This document shows, one piece after another, positions 1-5,854 of a stretch of DNA of 7,661 nucleotides. The notes beneath the pieces are model-generated. The model made no database searches and was not told the DNA's origin. It saw only the letters and a list, made by a program, of their open reading frames with translations. The stretch comes from Bacillus salipaludis (GTDB lineage: Bacteria > Bacillota > Bacilli > Bacillales_B > DSM-18226), in contig NZ_SMYO01000050.1 in the NCBI RefSeq assembly GCF_004358205.1, positions 1-7,661 of the forward strand, given 5' to 3'. A program made the translations under genes and the position numbers. How positions within the stretch are numbered: position 1 is the first letter of the stretch; the number at the start of each line of letters is the position of its first letter.

Positions 1-386
1 ATATCATGATTCACAAGCTTTAATAATGTTTCAATTACCACTGGACGTACGCCAGAAAAACCCTTTAAAAGTGCATTGGCACGAAGAAGTACCATTGCTT
101 TTGCTACATCCACAGGGAATGGTTCGCCGACACCGCATGCATGAGAACGGATCAAGTTCAACTGAAGGTCTTGAACATCGTTCTGATCGATGAACACATC
201 ACTAAATTTACCGAATCCAGTTGTAATCCCGTAGATCACTCTTCCTTCTGAAACGATTCGATCTACTGCTTCCCTGCTCTTTTTTACTGCTTCCATGCTT
301 TTATCTGATGCTTGGACCTTTTGACCACCATATAATACTTCTTTCATTTCCTTTAACGTTAAACCTTGGCCAGTTAATGTAATCAT
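1..386 (-). CDS. hutH: Histidine ammonia-lyase (histidase), N-terminal part, cut by the window edge
   Basis: The visible 128 codons encode the start of a histidine ammonia-lyase, which removes ammonia from L-histidine to give trans-urocanate, the first step of the cytoplasmic Hut pathway to glutamate. Seen: YGITTGFGKF at residues 52-61 (the conserved Tyr-containing loop of the MIO lyase family), SHACGVGE at 81-88 (conserved active-site His) and RANALLKGFSGVR at 102-114. The Ala-Ser-Gly that forms the MIO cofactor lies at about residue 142 in this family, so it falls outside the window. The start ATG at 386 is preceded by AGGAGAG at 400-394, a good spacing, and the protein begins MITLTGQGL, as expected for the family. 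The gene is read leftward, so further hut genes may lie beyond position 1. No hutP is present upstream: the 395-bp gap cannot hold its roughly 150 codons. The leader contains a hairpin and a short ORF, described separately. Confidence 0.95.
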   Translation of the reverse strand, partial: MITLTGQGLTLKEMKEVLYGGQKVQASDKSMEAVKKSREAVDRIVSEGRVIYGITTGFGKFSDVFIDQNDVQDLQLNLIRSHACGVGEPFPVDVAKAMVLLRANALLKGFSGVRPVVIETLLKLVNHD

Positions 387-422
387 TTATTATCTCTCCT
401 CTACCACTTTAGTATAATAAAG

Positions 423-469
423 AAAGAGGCTGGATTCCTTTTCACTTAGTTTAGGAGTCCAGCCTCTTT
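423..469 (-). terminator. Terminator-like hairpin (attenuator candidate) in the hutH leader
   Basis: The arms 423-434 and 458-469 form a perfect 12-bp inverted repeat (AAAGAGGCTGGA / TCCAGCCTCTTT). Four more pairs (436-439 with 453-456) lie beyond position 435/457, which is a G-U wobble in plus-strand RNA and an A-C mismatch in minus-strand RNA. The loop is 13 nt (440-452). In the hut direction the 3' arm runs into TTTCTTTATT, an imperfect but plausible U-tract; the plus-strand tail is poorer. The hairpin ends 36 nt before the hutH start. No plus-strand gene ends here, so a role in the hut leader is the simplest reading. An alternative is a dispersed intergenic repeat: the AGAGGCTGG core recalls terminators common in Bacilli. 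Confidence 0.6.
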
Positions 470-523
470 AATAATCATAATAGAATATTTAATTTTTATT
501 ATTGGATGTATAAACCGTCTCAT
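446..523 (-). CDS. Possible leader peptide of hutH (25 codons)
   Basis: A short minus-strand ORF reads MRRFIHPIIK... and ends ...KEAGLLN, with its TAA at 448-446. It has a strong Shine-Dalgarno, AAAGGAG at 540-534, about 10 nt before this ATG. An in-frame ATG three codons earlier (532-530) sits only 1 nt after the SD and is less likely. The last codons are the 5' arm of the hairpin at 423-469 and the stop codon is in its loop, so a translating ribosome would cover that arm. There is one His codon (CAT, sixth). The ORF lies between the predicted hut promoter and hutH. Placement and SD are seen; translation and a regulatory role are inference. A chance ORF in an AT-rich leader is the alternative. 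Confidence 0.35.
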   Translation of the reverse strand: MRRFIHPIIKIKYSIMIIKEAGLLN

Positions 524-574
524 TTGTCTCATTCTCCTTTTAAAAATATAAATATTCCTATTCCTATGATAATT

Positions 575-604
575 ATTTTATGTGAAGCAAGCCCTTACTG
601 TCAA
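575..604 (-). promoter_or_regulatory. Predicted sigma-A promoter of the hut genes
   Basis: On the minus strand TTGACA (604-599, a perfect -35) is followed after 18 bp by TAAAAT (580-575, five of six -10 matches). Transcription would start near 568 and give a leader of about 180 nt that contains the small ORF's SD, the small ORF, the hairpin and the hutH SD in that order. A CodY-like box lies 3 bp upstream of the -35. I found no -24/-12 element in this gap. Confidence 0.55.
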
Positions 605-607
605 TGA

Positions 608-622
608 AATTTTCTGAATTTT
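608..622. promoter_or_regulatory. CodY-like box upstream of the hut promoter
   Basis: AATTTTCTGAATTTT matches 13 of 15 positions of the CodY consensus AATTTTCWGAAAATT, with mismatches at positions 12 and 13. It ends 3 bp from the predicted hut -35. CodY represses many nitrogen-scavenging genes, including hut in B. subtilis, when branched-chain amino acids and GTP are plentiful. The match is seen; binding is inferred. Confidence 0.5.
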
Positions 623-648
623 AGCACGATAACACTTTAGCACAATAA
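620..648. repeat. Direct repeat TTTAGCACRATAA, 16-bp period, in the hutH/regulator spacer
   Basis: Two 13-bp copies at 620-632 and 636-648 differ at one position (G or A). They lie just upstream of the predicted hut -35 and about 130 bp before the regulator gene. The first copy overlaps the end of the CodY-like box. The layout resembles tandem half-sites of a DNA-binding protein, but I do not recognise the motif. Confidence 0.45.
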
Positions 649-700
649 TAAATGAAAGATGGTAATGGTTCTAGACTGTACCTTTTTAATTTAAACACAT

Positions 701-728
701 TTGTTTTATGATACTTTTAGTAGATAAT
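701..728 (+). promoter_or_regulatory. Possible sigma-A promoter of the regulator gene
   Basis: TTGTTT (701-706) and GATAAT (723-728) are 16 bp apart. The -10 is good and the -35 matches only TTG. The start would be near 735, leaving a leader of about 46 nt before the SD AGGGG (771-775). This is the best candidate I see, but it is not strong. Confidence 0.35.
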
Positions 729-781
729 ACTGTAGAAAACATGATACATTTAAAAAAAGCACATAATGAAAGGGGTTTATT

Positions 782-2485
782 ATGTTCAATATTGGGCAGA
801 TGCAATTAAATAACTCCTTTACTTTAGTTGAGCCGCATACATCTTTGATACATATAAAAAACGAACTTTTAGAGCATGATTTTGTTTTTGTTTCCGGTGA
901 AACCTACTACGGAATCTCAAATAGTGAATACAACCTTATAGCAATAGATGAGGATTCGCTTCCTGTAATCAACTGGATTGAAAAGGTAAATTGGCTCCCT
1001 TCTAAAGTTTCTACTATCAATGAACTTTCTACATCAACAACAGATTGGAGACGGCCAGTTCTTATTAAAGATAAAGATAAGGGAGATATTATCGGGGTTG
1101 TGACTGCTAACCAATGGTTTCAGCAACTTGAGGGGGAAAATAAGAAACTCTCTTCTTACTTTTATACATTGGCCGAAACAATTAATGATGCAGTCACAGC
1201 TGTAGATCAGGAAGGAACTGTTATTTGTTGGAATTCTGTAGCTGAGAGGACATATAAAATTAAGCGAGAGAATATCCTTGGGCAAAAGATTGGAGAACAT
1301 TTTAAAGCGGAATCCCTTATATTACACCATATATTAAATGAGGGACGGACTGTTCGCGGCGCCTATCATCGCCCGAATAACGATACTCACGTACTGATAA
1401 ATGCTTCTCCTATTATAAAGGATAATACCATTATTGGGGGTATTGCGATCGAGCGCGATATCACTGGATTCGTTCGATTAAACGAGGAACTTGACTCGTC
1501 GCTTCCTTCGCTAATTGATCAAGAAAAGCCTTTTGATTCAATCATTGGAGTTAGTTCAGAAATTCAACAAGCATTGCAAATTGCACAAAAAGTTGCCTCT
1601 GCTGATATTCCCGTTCTGTTAACCGGTGAACCTGGTACGGGAAAAGAGATGCTGGCCCATGCGATCCATTATGGCGGTTCAAAAAACACTGGACCTTTTG
1701 TAACTGTCAATTGTTCAACGATTCCTTCAGGCCTTTTAGAGGCTGAATTATTCGGATACCAGGAAGGAGTTTTTACATCCGATCGAAAGGTCGGACAAGC
1801 CGGAAAAATCGAACAAGCATGTAATGGAACTTTGTTTCTTGAAGAAGTTGACAAAATGCCATTAGATATTCAAGAAAAATTCCTAAATTACGTGGAACAT
1901 CAATCCTTTTATCGAGTGGGTGGATCTGAATTAATTACAACAAACACAAGGATTATTGCTTCTACTTCTCAACCATTAGAGTCCATGGCAAAGGATGGGG
2001 AATTTAACGAAACCCTTTATTATCGTTTAACTGTAATTAACATTGATATCCCTCCTTTGCGTAAAAGAACAGAGGATATTATTAAACTTGTTCAACAATT
2101 TATACATGAATTTAGTTCTAAGTATAAGAAACCCATTCCAGAAATTACGCCTAAGGTAATGACCCTTTTGATGAACTATGATTGGCCAGGAAATATCCGC
2201 GAGCTCCGCAATGTCATTGAACGCTTTATTATTCTTAATGATGAAAATATAATTACACTTCATCATCTTCCCAAAAATATAGTTGACACTTATTCTGGAG
2301 ATAACAGCAAGGTTCCAAGCCAAAACGAAACATCACTAAAGGAACATGCACCTATAAAAGAAGAGGCATTGATCATTGAGGAAGCTTTACGGAAAACTTA
2401 TGGAAACAAGAGTGCAGCTGCCAAATTACTCGGTATCTCAAGGGGAACACTTTATAATAAGATTAAAGAGTATGAGCTTAACTAA
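782..2485 (+). CDS. Enhancer-binding-protein-type regulator (CBS-like, PAS, AAA+, Fis HTH) with substituted GAFTGA loop
   Basis: This is a cytoplasmic transcription activator of the sigma-54 activator class, probably sensing an amino acid or metabolite. Residues 1-115 look like a degenerate CBS pair, with the clearest part at 91-113 (PVLIKDKDKG-DIIGVV). A PAS domain spans about 122-235, the AAA+ domain about 252-480, and a Fis-type HTH about 541-563. Seen in the AAA+ domain: Walker A GEPGTGKE 282-289, Walker B LFLEEV 351-356, LYYRL 412-416 and WPGNIREL 468-475. The sigma-54 contact loop, normally GAFTGA, is GVFTSD (329-334). Walker B has EE instead of DE, sensor I reads ASTS instead of AATN, and Asn409 replaces the first Arg of FREDLYYRL. 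The layout recalls RocR and the clostridial proline regulator PrdR; neither identity is proven. The SD AGGGG lies 6 nt before ATG. The gene is divergent from hutH and convergent with putB. A role in proline/arginine or histidine use is inferred from position. Confidence 0.88.
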   Translation: MFNIGQMQLNNSFTLVEPHTSLIHIKNELLEHDFVFVSGETYYGISNSEYNLIAIDEDSLPVINWIEKVNWLPSKVSTINELSTSTTDWRRPVLIKDKDKGDIIGVVTANQWFQQLEGENKKLSSYFYTLAETINDAVTAVDQEGTVICWNSVAERTYKIKRENILGQKIGEHFKAESLILHHILNEGRTVRGAYHRPNNDTHVLINASPIIKDNTIIGGIAIERDITGFVRLNEELDSSLPSLIDQEKPFDSIIGVSSEIQQALQIAQKVASADIPVLLTGEPGTGKEMLAHAIHYGGSKNTGPFVTVNCSTIPSGLLEAELFGYQEGVFTSDRKVGQAGKIEQACNGTLFLEEVDKMPLDIQEKFLNYVEHQSFYRVGGSELITTNTRIIASTSQPLESMAKDGEFNETLYYRLTVINIDIPPLRKRTEDIIKLVQQFIHEFSSKYKKPIPEITPKVMTLLMNYDWPGNIRELRNVIERFIILNDENIITLHHLPKNIVDTYSGDNSKVPSQNETSLKEHAPIKEEALIIEEALRKTYGNKSAAAKLLGISRGTLYNKIKEYELN

Positions 2486-2519
2486 GGTAAGGTTAAAAAC
2501 AAGAGATATTCCCAATTCC

Positions 2520-2552
2520 ATGGCCGATGTTCCCGCATCGGTCATTATTTGT
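2520..2552 (+). terminator. Rho-independent terminator of the regulator gene
   Basis: A 10-bp stem including one G-U pair (2520-2529 with 2536-2545, core CCGATG/CATCGG) and a 6-nt loop is followed by TATTTGTTTT. It begins 35 nt after the regulator stop codon. Confidence 0.7.
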
Positions 2553-2584
2553 TTTAGATGTCTTATAAGCGGAGAAATCCAAGC

Positions 2585-2618
2585 AAAAAAAAGACGCTTT
2601 CTGTATTCAGAAAAGCGC
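2585..2618 (-). terminator. Rho-independent terminator of the rocA-putB operon
   Basis: On the minus strand GGCGCTTTTCTG pairs with CAGAAAGCGTC around the loop AATA, with one bulged T, and is followed by eight consecutive T (2592-2585). It starts about 20 nt after the putB stop. The T-run exists on this strand only, so it serves the minus-strand operon. Confidence 0.85.
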
Positions 2619-2637
2619 CAAAAACGGAACAAAGTAT

Positions 2638-3618
2638 TTATTTCCTTTTTTTATTACCCACAGTCAATCTACCCATAAAAAATGCTCCTGCGGCTAAGCC
2701 AACCATTGTGTTGGTTTTTTTGTTAAATACTTGTTTAGCAACAAGATTTAAGTTTTGCGGTCTTTCAGCAAGACGGCGCATGAAATAACCGTACCAGTCT
2801 TTACCGAAAGGCACATAGGTACAGAAATTGAAGCCTTCATTTGCTAATTTTAGCTGAAGGTCTTTTCTAAAACCATAAAGCATTTGGAATTCAAATTTAT
2901 CATTCGGAATATCATTCTTTTTAACAAATTGTTTCACATGGTTAATGATTTTATGGTCATGTGTCGCAATGGATGTGAATTTTCCATTTAATAAATGCCA
3001 TTCAATTAGCTTAATAAAGTTTTTATCGATCTCTTTCTTATCCTGATAAGCATATTGTTCCGGTTCTTTATATGCACCTTTTACAATACGAAGACGATAA
3101 TTTTTATATTTTTCAAGATTTTCTTGTGCATTAAAGAAATAGGCCTGAATGACCGTTCCAACATTATCATATTCCAATGATAATTCTTCTAAAATATCAA
3201 AAGAAGGCTGTAGATGTCCATAATCCTCCATATCAAAATTAACAAAAATGCCATAATTGCTAGCCTGATGAACGATTTCTTTAAGATTTTCCAAGCAGAA
3301 GTTGTAATCAATATCTAATCCTAATTGTGTTGGTTTTAAAGAGATATGTGCATCTACGTTATTCTTATGAATCGCTTCGATTACCTTTAAAATTTGGTCT
3401 CTAGCGGCGATCGCCTCTTCCTTTTTAAAGACAAACTCTCCCAAGTTATCGACCGTGCAAGAGATTCCATTTGCGTTAAGCTCTTTAATGCTTTTAATCG
3501 TTTCTTCAATATTTGTACCTGCAACAACACTTTGTGCCCCTAGTTTCAATCCATACTTTTTAGCCGCACTATTAAGAAATTGGTTTTGGGATAATCCTAT
3601 AAAAATATCTTTTAACAT
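2638..3618 (-). CDS. putB: Proline dehydrogenase (monofunctional, FAD-dependent)
   Basis: The enzyme oxidises L-proline to delta-1-pyrroline-5-carboxylate with FAD, passing electrons to the respiratory chain; it acts at or near the membrane. The 326-residue product has the ProDH beta-barrel motifs in order: SLKPTQLG 93-100, DMED 129-132, VIQAY 156-160, RIVKGAY 177-183, ATHD 218-221, QMLYG 245-249, and MRRLAERP 280-287, where the paired Arg bind the proline carboxylate. Start choice: AAGGAG at 3632-3627 is 8 nt from the ATG at 3618 but only 2 nt from an in-frame ATG at 3624 (which would give 328 residues), so 3618 is preferred. Residues 299-326 extend past the usual end of the family (B. subtilis PutB is about 302 residues) with a Gly/Ala-rich hydrophobic stretch at 305-321 and a KKRK end. 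It is the last gene of the operon after rocA and the small ORF. Confidence 0.93.
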   Translation of the reverse strand: MLKDIFIGLSQNQFLNSAAKKYGLKLGAQSVVAGTNIEETIKSIKELNANGISCTVDNLGEFVFKKEEAIAARDQILKVIEAIHKNNVDAHISLKPTQLGLDIDYNFCLENLKEIVHQASNYGIFVNFDMEDYGHLQPSFDILEELSLEYDNVGTVIQAYFFNAQENLEKYKNYRLRIVKGAYKEPEQYAYQDKKEIDKNFIKLIEWHLLNGKFTSIATHDHKIINHVKQFVKKNDIPNDKFEFQMLYGFRKDLQLKLANEGFNFCTYVPFGKDWYGYFMRRLAERPQNLNLVAKQVFNKKTNTMVGLAAGAFFMGRLTVGNKKRK

Positions 3619-3626
3619 CTCCATTA

Positions 3627-3632
3627 CTCCTT
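3627..3632 (-). promoter_or_regulatory. Ribosome binding site deciding the putB start
   Basis: AAGGAG on the minus strand is 2 nt before the ATG at 3624 and 8 nt before the ATG at 3618. Only the second spacing is in the normal range for Bacillus, so translation probably starts at 3618. Confidence 0.6.
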
Positions 3633-3691
3633 CTTGTTGTTATATATTAGGGTATCACTTTCAACAAATTATACTTTTATTATTTGTTATT

Positions 3692-3847
3692 TTAGTAGGA
3701 TTCAACTAAATAAGAATCATTAAAATAAACAATATTTGAAAGGATTTTATAACCTTGAATTTTCCCTAAAGCCTCATTTGCTTCTTTTTCAGTGTCAAAC
3801 TCAAACATTTGAATATTGTTCTTTGAATAAGCAGTAATGATCCACAT
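3692..3847 (-). CDS. Small conserved-looking protein of unknown function (51 residues) between rocA and putB
   Basis: The ORF starts MWIITAYSKNNIQMFEFD and ends YLVESY. It has a strong SD, GGAGGG (3861-3856), 8 nt before ATG, and sits 45 nt after rocA and 67-73 nt before putB on the same strand, so it is very likely cotranscribed. The residues suggest a small beta-beta-alpha-beta fold: WIITAYS (strand), IQMFEFD (strand), TEKEANEALGKI (helix), YKILSNIVYF (strand). There is no signal peptide, membrane segment or Cys pair. I do not recognise a family. Codon use and the EF.D.EKEA.EA pattern look like a real protein rather than noise. A role in proline use, for example binding PutB or RocA, is only a guess from position. 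Confidence 0.75.
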   Translation of the reverse strand: MWIITAYSKNNIQMFEFDTEKEANEALGKIQGYKILSNIVYFNDSYLVESY

Positions 3848-3892
3848 GGAATATTCCCTCCAGGTTAAATGACTCTAAGGGCTGAACCCTTC

Positions 3893-5461
3893 TTAAAGTG
3901 TTTCGCTCGTTGTTTTTGCCTGCATGTGAAGGATCAGATAATCAGGGCCTCCTGCCTTTGAGTCCGTTCCTGACATATTAAATCCGCCAAATGGCTGATA
4001 ACCGACAATCGCTCCCGTACAGCCGCGATTGAAATAAAGATTTCCTACATGGAATTCACGTTTTGCCCGCTCAATATGTTCACGATTGTTCGTGATTAAT
4101 GCACCAGTTAGGCCGTAATCAGTATTATTTGCAATTTCCATCATATGGTCGAAATCTCTCGCCTTGCAAATAGCGAGAACCGGTCCAAAGATTTCTTCCT
4201 GCATCAGACGTGCTTTTTCGTGCATATCTGCAATAACGGTTGGCTGAATAAAGTACCCTTTGGAGTCGTCCCCTTCTCCTCCTGTCATTAATCTGCCTTC
4301 TTCCTTACCAATTCCGATATATTTCATGATTTTGTTATAAGAAGACTGGCTGATCACAGGGCCCATATAGGAATTGACATCTTCCGGGTTTCCGACGGTT
4401 AGCGTGTTGGTTAATGCCACTGCCTTTTCCAGCACCTCATCATAAACATCCTGATGTACAACCGCTCGGGAGCCCGCTGAACACTTTTGTCCAGAGAATC
4501 CAAAAGCCGAATACACAATCGAAGAAGCTGCAAGATCCAAATCAGCATCTTTATCCACAACAACTGTATCTTTTCCACCCATTTCTGCAATCACACGCTT
4601 TAACCAAATTTGGTCTGGCTGTACTTTTGCAGCACGCTCATAAATTCTGCAGCCAACTTCACGAGAACCTGTAAACGAGATGAAGCGGGTTTTCGGGTGA
4701 TCAATAAGGTAATCCCCCATTTCAGAACTATCTCCAGGAACAAAGTTCAGCACCCCTTGAGGCAAACCAGCTTCTTCCATGACCTCAACAAATTTTGCTG
4801 CGACAACAGGTGTATTAGCAGATGGTTTAAGAAGTACAGTGTTTCCTGCTACAATCGCTGCCGTCACTGTTCCTGCCATAATCGCTAATGGGAAGTTAAA
4901 CGGTGAAATGATTATACCTACACCAAGTGGTATGTAATGAAACTTGTTAATTTCTCCGTCCCGGCTGTTAACTGGTACCCCATCTTTTAATTGCACCATC
5001 TGACGGGCATAGAATTCAAGAAAATCGATCGCTTCCGCTGTATCTGCATCCGCTTCTCTCCAAGGCTTCCCGGCTTCCTTAACAAGGTAGGCTGAAAATT
5101 CATGTTTACGACGGCGAAGGATTCCTGCTGCACGGAATAAGATGTTTGCCCGTTCTTCTGGATCATGGTTTTTCCATGTTTCAAACGTTGAAAGGGCGGC
5201 TTGCATTGCTTTTTCAGCCAACTCTTGATTCGCTTTTGAAACCGTTCCAATGACTTCTTCCTTATTACTTGGATTTACCGATATTGTTTTTTTATCCGTT
5301 CTAATACGTTCTCCTCCGATGACAAGCGGATACTCACCGCCTAATTGTGATTGGACGAACATCAATGCATCTTCAAACGCTTGCTTGTTTTCTTTTATTG
5401 TGAAATCCGTAAACGGTTCATGTTTATAGGGTGCAATCGTATTTTGATAATCTGTAATCAT
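3893..5461 (-). CDS. rocA: L-glutamate gamma-semialdehyde (1-pyrroline-5-carboxylate) dehydrogenase
   Basis: An NAD(P)-dependent aldehyde dehydrogenase that oxidises glutamate gamma-semialdehyde, the open form of P5C, to L-glutamate; it completes proline and arginine/ornithine breakdown in the cytoplasm. The 522 residues contain every ALDH signature: [10 protein letters not shown] 185-194 with Asn189, LLKP with Lys212, FTGS 263-266, the general base Glu293 in IAEMGGKD, nucleophile Cys327 in GQKCSAGSR, and EEIFGP 422-427. The start of the conserved part (HEPFTDF at 14-20) and the end ([12 protein letters not shown]) closely match Bacillus RocA of about 515 residues; only the first few residues are longer. 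The SD AAGGGAG lies about 9 nt before ATG. It is the first gene of the operon rocA - small ORF - putB and is divergent from the GabP-like permease. Nothing appears truncated. Confidence 0.97.
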   Translation of the reverse strand: MITDYQNTIAPYKHEPFTDFTIKENKQAFEDALMFVQSQLGGEYPLVIGGERIRTDKKTISVNPSNKEEVIGTVSKANQELAEKAMQAALSTFETWKNHDPEERANILFRAAGILRRRKHEFSAYLVKEAGKPWREADADTAEAIDFLEFYARQMVQLKDGVPVNSRDGEINKFHYIPLGVGIIISPFNFPLAIMAGTVTAAIVAGNTVLLKPSANTPVVAAKFVEVMEEAGLPQGVLNFVPGDSSEMGDYLIDHPKTRFISFTGSREVGCRIYERAAKVQPDQIWLKRVIAEMGGKDTVVVDKDADLDLAASSIVYSAFGFSGQKCSAGSRAVVHQDVYDEVLEKAVALTNTLTVGNPEDVNSYMGPVISQSSYNKIMKYIGIGKEEGRLMTGGEGDDSKGYFIQPTVIADMHEKARLMQEEIFGPVLAICKARDFDHMMEIANNTDYGLTGALITNNREHIERAKREFHVGNLYFNRGCTGAIVGYQPFGGFNMSGTDSKAGGPDYLILHMQAKTTSETL

Positions 5462-5523
5462 TTGATTCTCTCCCTTATTACAAGATTTTTAATATATTTA
5501 ATATTCACATTTAACACAAATAT

Positions 5524-5553
5524 ATTATAAACACCTTTTTACACATTTGTATA
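5524..5553 (-). promoter_or_regulatory. Possible sigma-A promoter of the rocA operon
   Basis: On the minus strand TATACA (5553-5548, four of six -35 matches) is 18 bp from a perfect TATAAT (5529-5524). The start would be near 5517, 56 nt before rocA. In this AT-rich DNA chance -10 matches are common. However, no sigma-54 element is possible nearby because the whole stretch lacks GC dinucleotides. Confidence 0.4.
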
Positions 5554-5567
5554 TTACTTTTTACGAA

Positions 5568-5598
5568 AATTGTATAAATTAATTTATTTTATACAATT
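5568..5598. repeat. Second inverted pair of the AATTGTATAAA motif
   Basis: AATTGTATAAA at 5568-5578 and its exact complement TTTATACAATT at 5588-5598 face each other with a 9-bp gap; the right copy is also part of the left arm of the 22-bp palindrome. A third copy is at 5629-5639. Motif centres at 5573, 5593 and 5634 are 20 and 41 bp apart, close to whole helical turns. Confidence 0.5.
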
Positions 5599-5641
5599 AT
5601 GTTTAAATCGAATTAGTTTTTTAAACATAATTGTATAAAAT
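5586..5641. repeat. 22-bp perfect inverted repeat between rocA and the permease gene (operator/UAS candidate)
   Basis: The arms 5586-5607 and 5620-5641 are exact reverse complements around a 12-bp spacer (5608-5619). The arms contain TTTATACAATT / AATTGTATAAA and almost no G or C. The element lies upstream of the predicted start sites on both sides (about 97 bp from the rocA start, about 167 bp from the permease sigma-A start), so it is a DNA site rather than a transcribed hairpin. It is the best candidate binding site of the local regulator. Confidence 0.6.
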
Positions 5642-5745
5642 GAAAACTCTCCATCTAAATTCACACCATAAAATCACTTTTAAATTAAAAAAGTATTCGA
5701 TTTTATAATTAAACGTTAACAAAAATGTATTGGATAATTTACAGA

Positions 5746-5773
5746 TTGACAACCTTGGACAACAATGTATAAA
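5746..5773 (+). promoter_or_regulatory. Predicted sigma-A promoter of the gabP-putP operon
   Basis: A perfect -35 TTGACA (5746-5751) is 16 bp from TATAAA (5768-5773). The start would be near 5780, giving a leader of about 160 nt. GACAAC occurs twice with a 10-bp period (5748-5753 and 5758-5763), over and next to the -35, and may be part of an operator. Confidence 0.5.
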
Positions 5774-5803
5774 ATGTGTTCATATAAAAGACTATAAATT
5801 TAT

Positions 5804-5818
5804 AATTCTCTGAAATAT
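5804..5818. promoter_or_regulatory. Weak CodY-like box in the gabP leader
   Basis: AATTCTCTGAAATAT matches 12 of 15 positions of AATTTTCWGAAAATT (mismatches at positions 5, 13 and 14). It is just downstream of the predicted sigma-A start, where bound CodY would block transcription. Three mismatches in an AT-rich region make chance quite possible. Confidence 0.3.
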
Positions 5819-5854
5819 CCAATTGATTTATAGGGTATTTTAATTAGAATTTGG

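Larger units (their letters stand above)
387..781. other. Divergent control region between hutH and the regulator gene
   Basis: This 395-bp gap holds, from the hut side, the hutH SD, the terminator-like hairpin, the 25-codon leader ORF, the hut promoter, the CodY-like box, the 13-bp direct repeat and the regulator's weak promoter. I found no RNA gene, no T-box or riboswitch signature and no sigma-54 promoter on either strand. Confidence 0.8.

Noticed and set aside
446..452. HutP-type binding site (spaced UAG triplets) near the hut hairpin
   Set aside because: The TAG triplets at 447-449 and 452-454 are on the plus strand with 2-nt spacing, not in the hut transcript with 4-nt spacing.
623..637. 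Possible cre site upstream of hut (minus strand TGTTATCG...)
   Set aside because: Only one half-site fits; the other half has three or more mismatches, and the sequence is better explained by the direct repeat.
2376..2788. Overlapping ORFs of 64-100 codons at the end of the regulator and in the convergent gap
   Set aside because: They run through the two terminators and the ends of real genes in other frames; no SD and no conserved features.
3625..3691. Separate promoter for putB (TATAAT on the minus strand near 3672)
   Set aside because: The -10 is good but no -35 better than two of six lies at the right distance; chance match in an AT-rich gap.
3877..3891. Hairpin AAGGG/CCCTT between rocA and the small ORF
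   Set aside because: Only a 5-bp stem with no T-run on the minus strand; unlikely to terminate the operon.
4414..4888. Plus-strand ORFs of 86 and 92 codons opposite rocA
   Set aside because: They are antisense to a clearly conserved aldehyde dehydrogenase, have no convincing SD and show no recognisable protein pattern.
5708..5721. Possible CcpA cre site (ATTAAACGTTAACA)
   Set aside because: The right half fits the cre consensus, but the left half lacks the TG, leaving two mismatches at key positions; too weak to annotate in AT-rich DNA.
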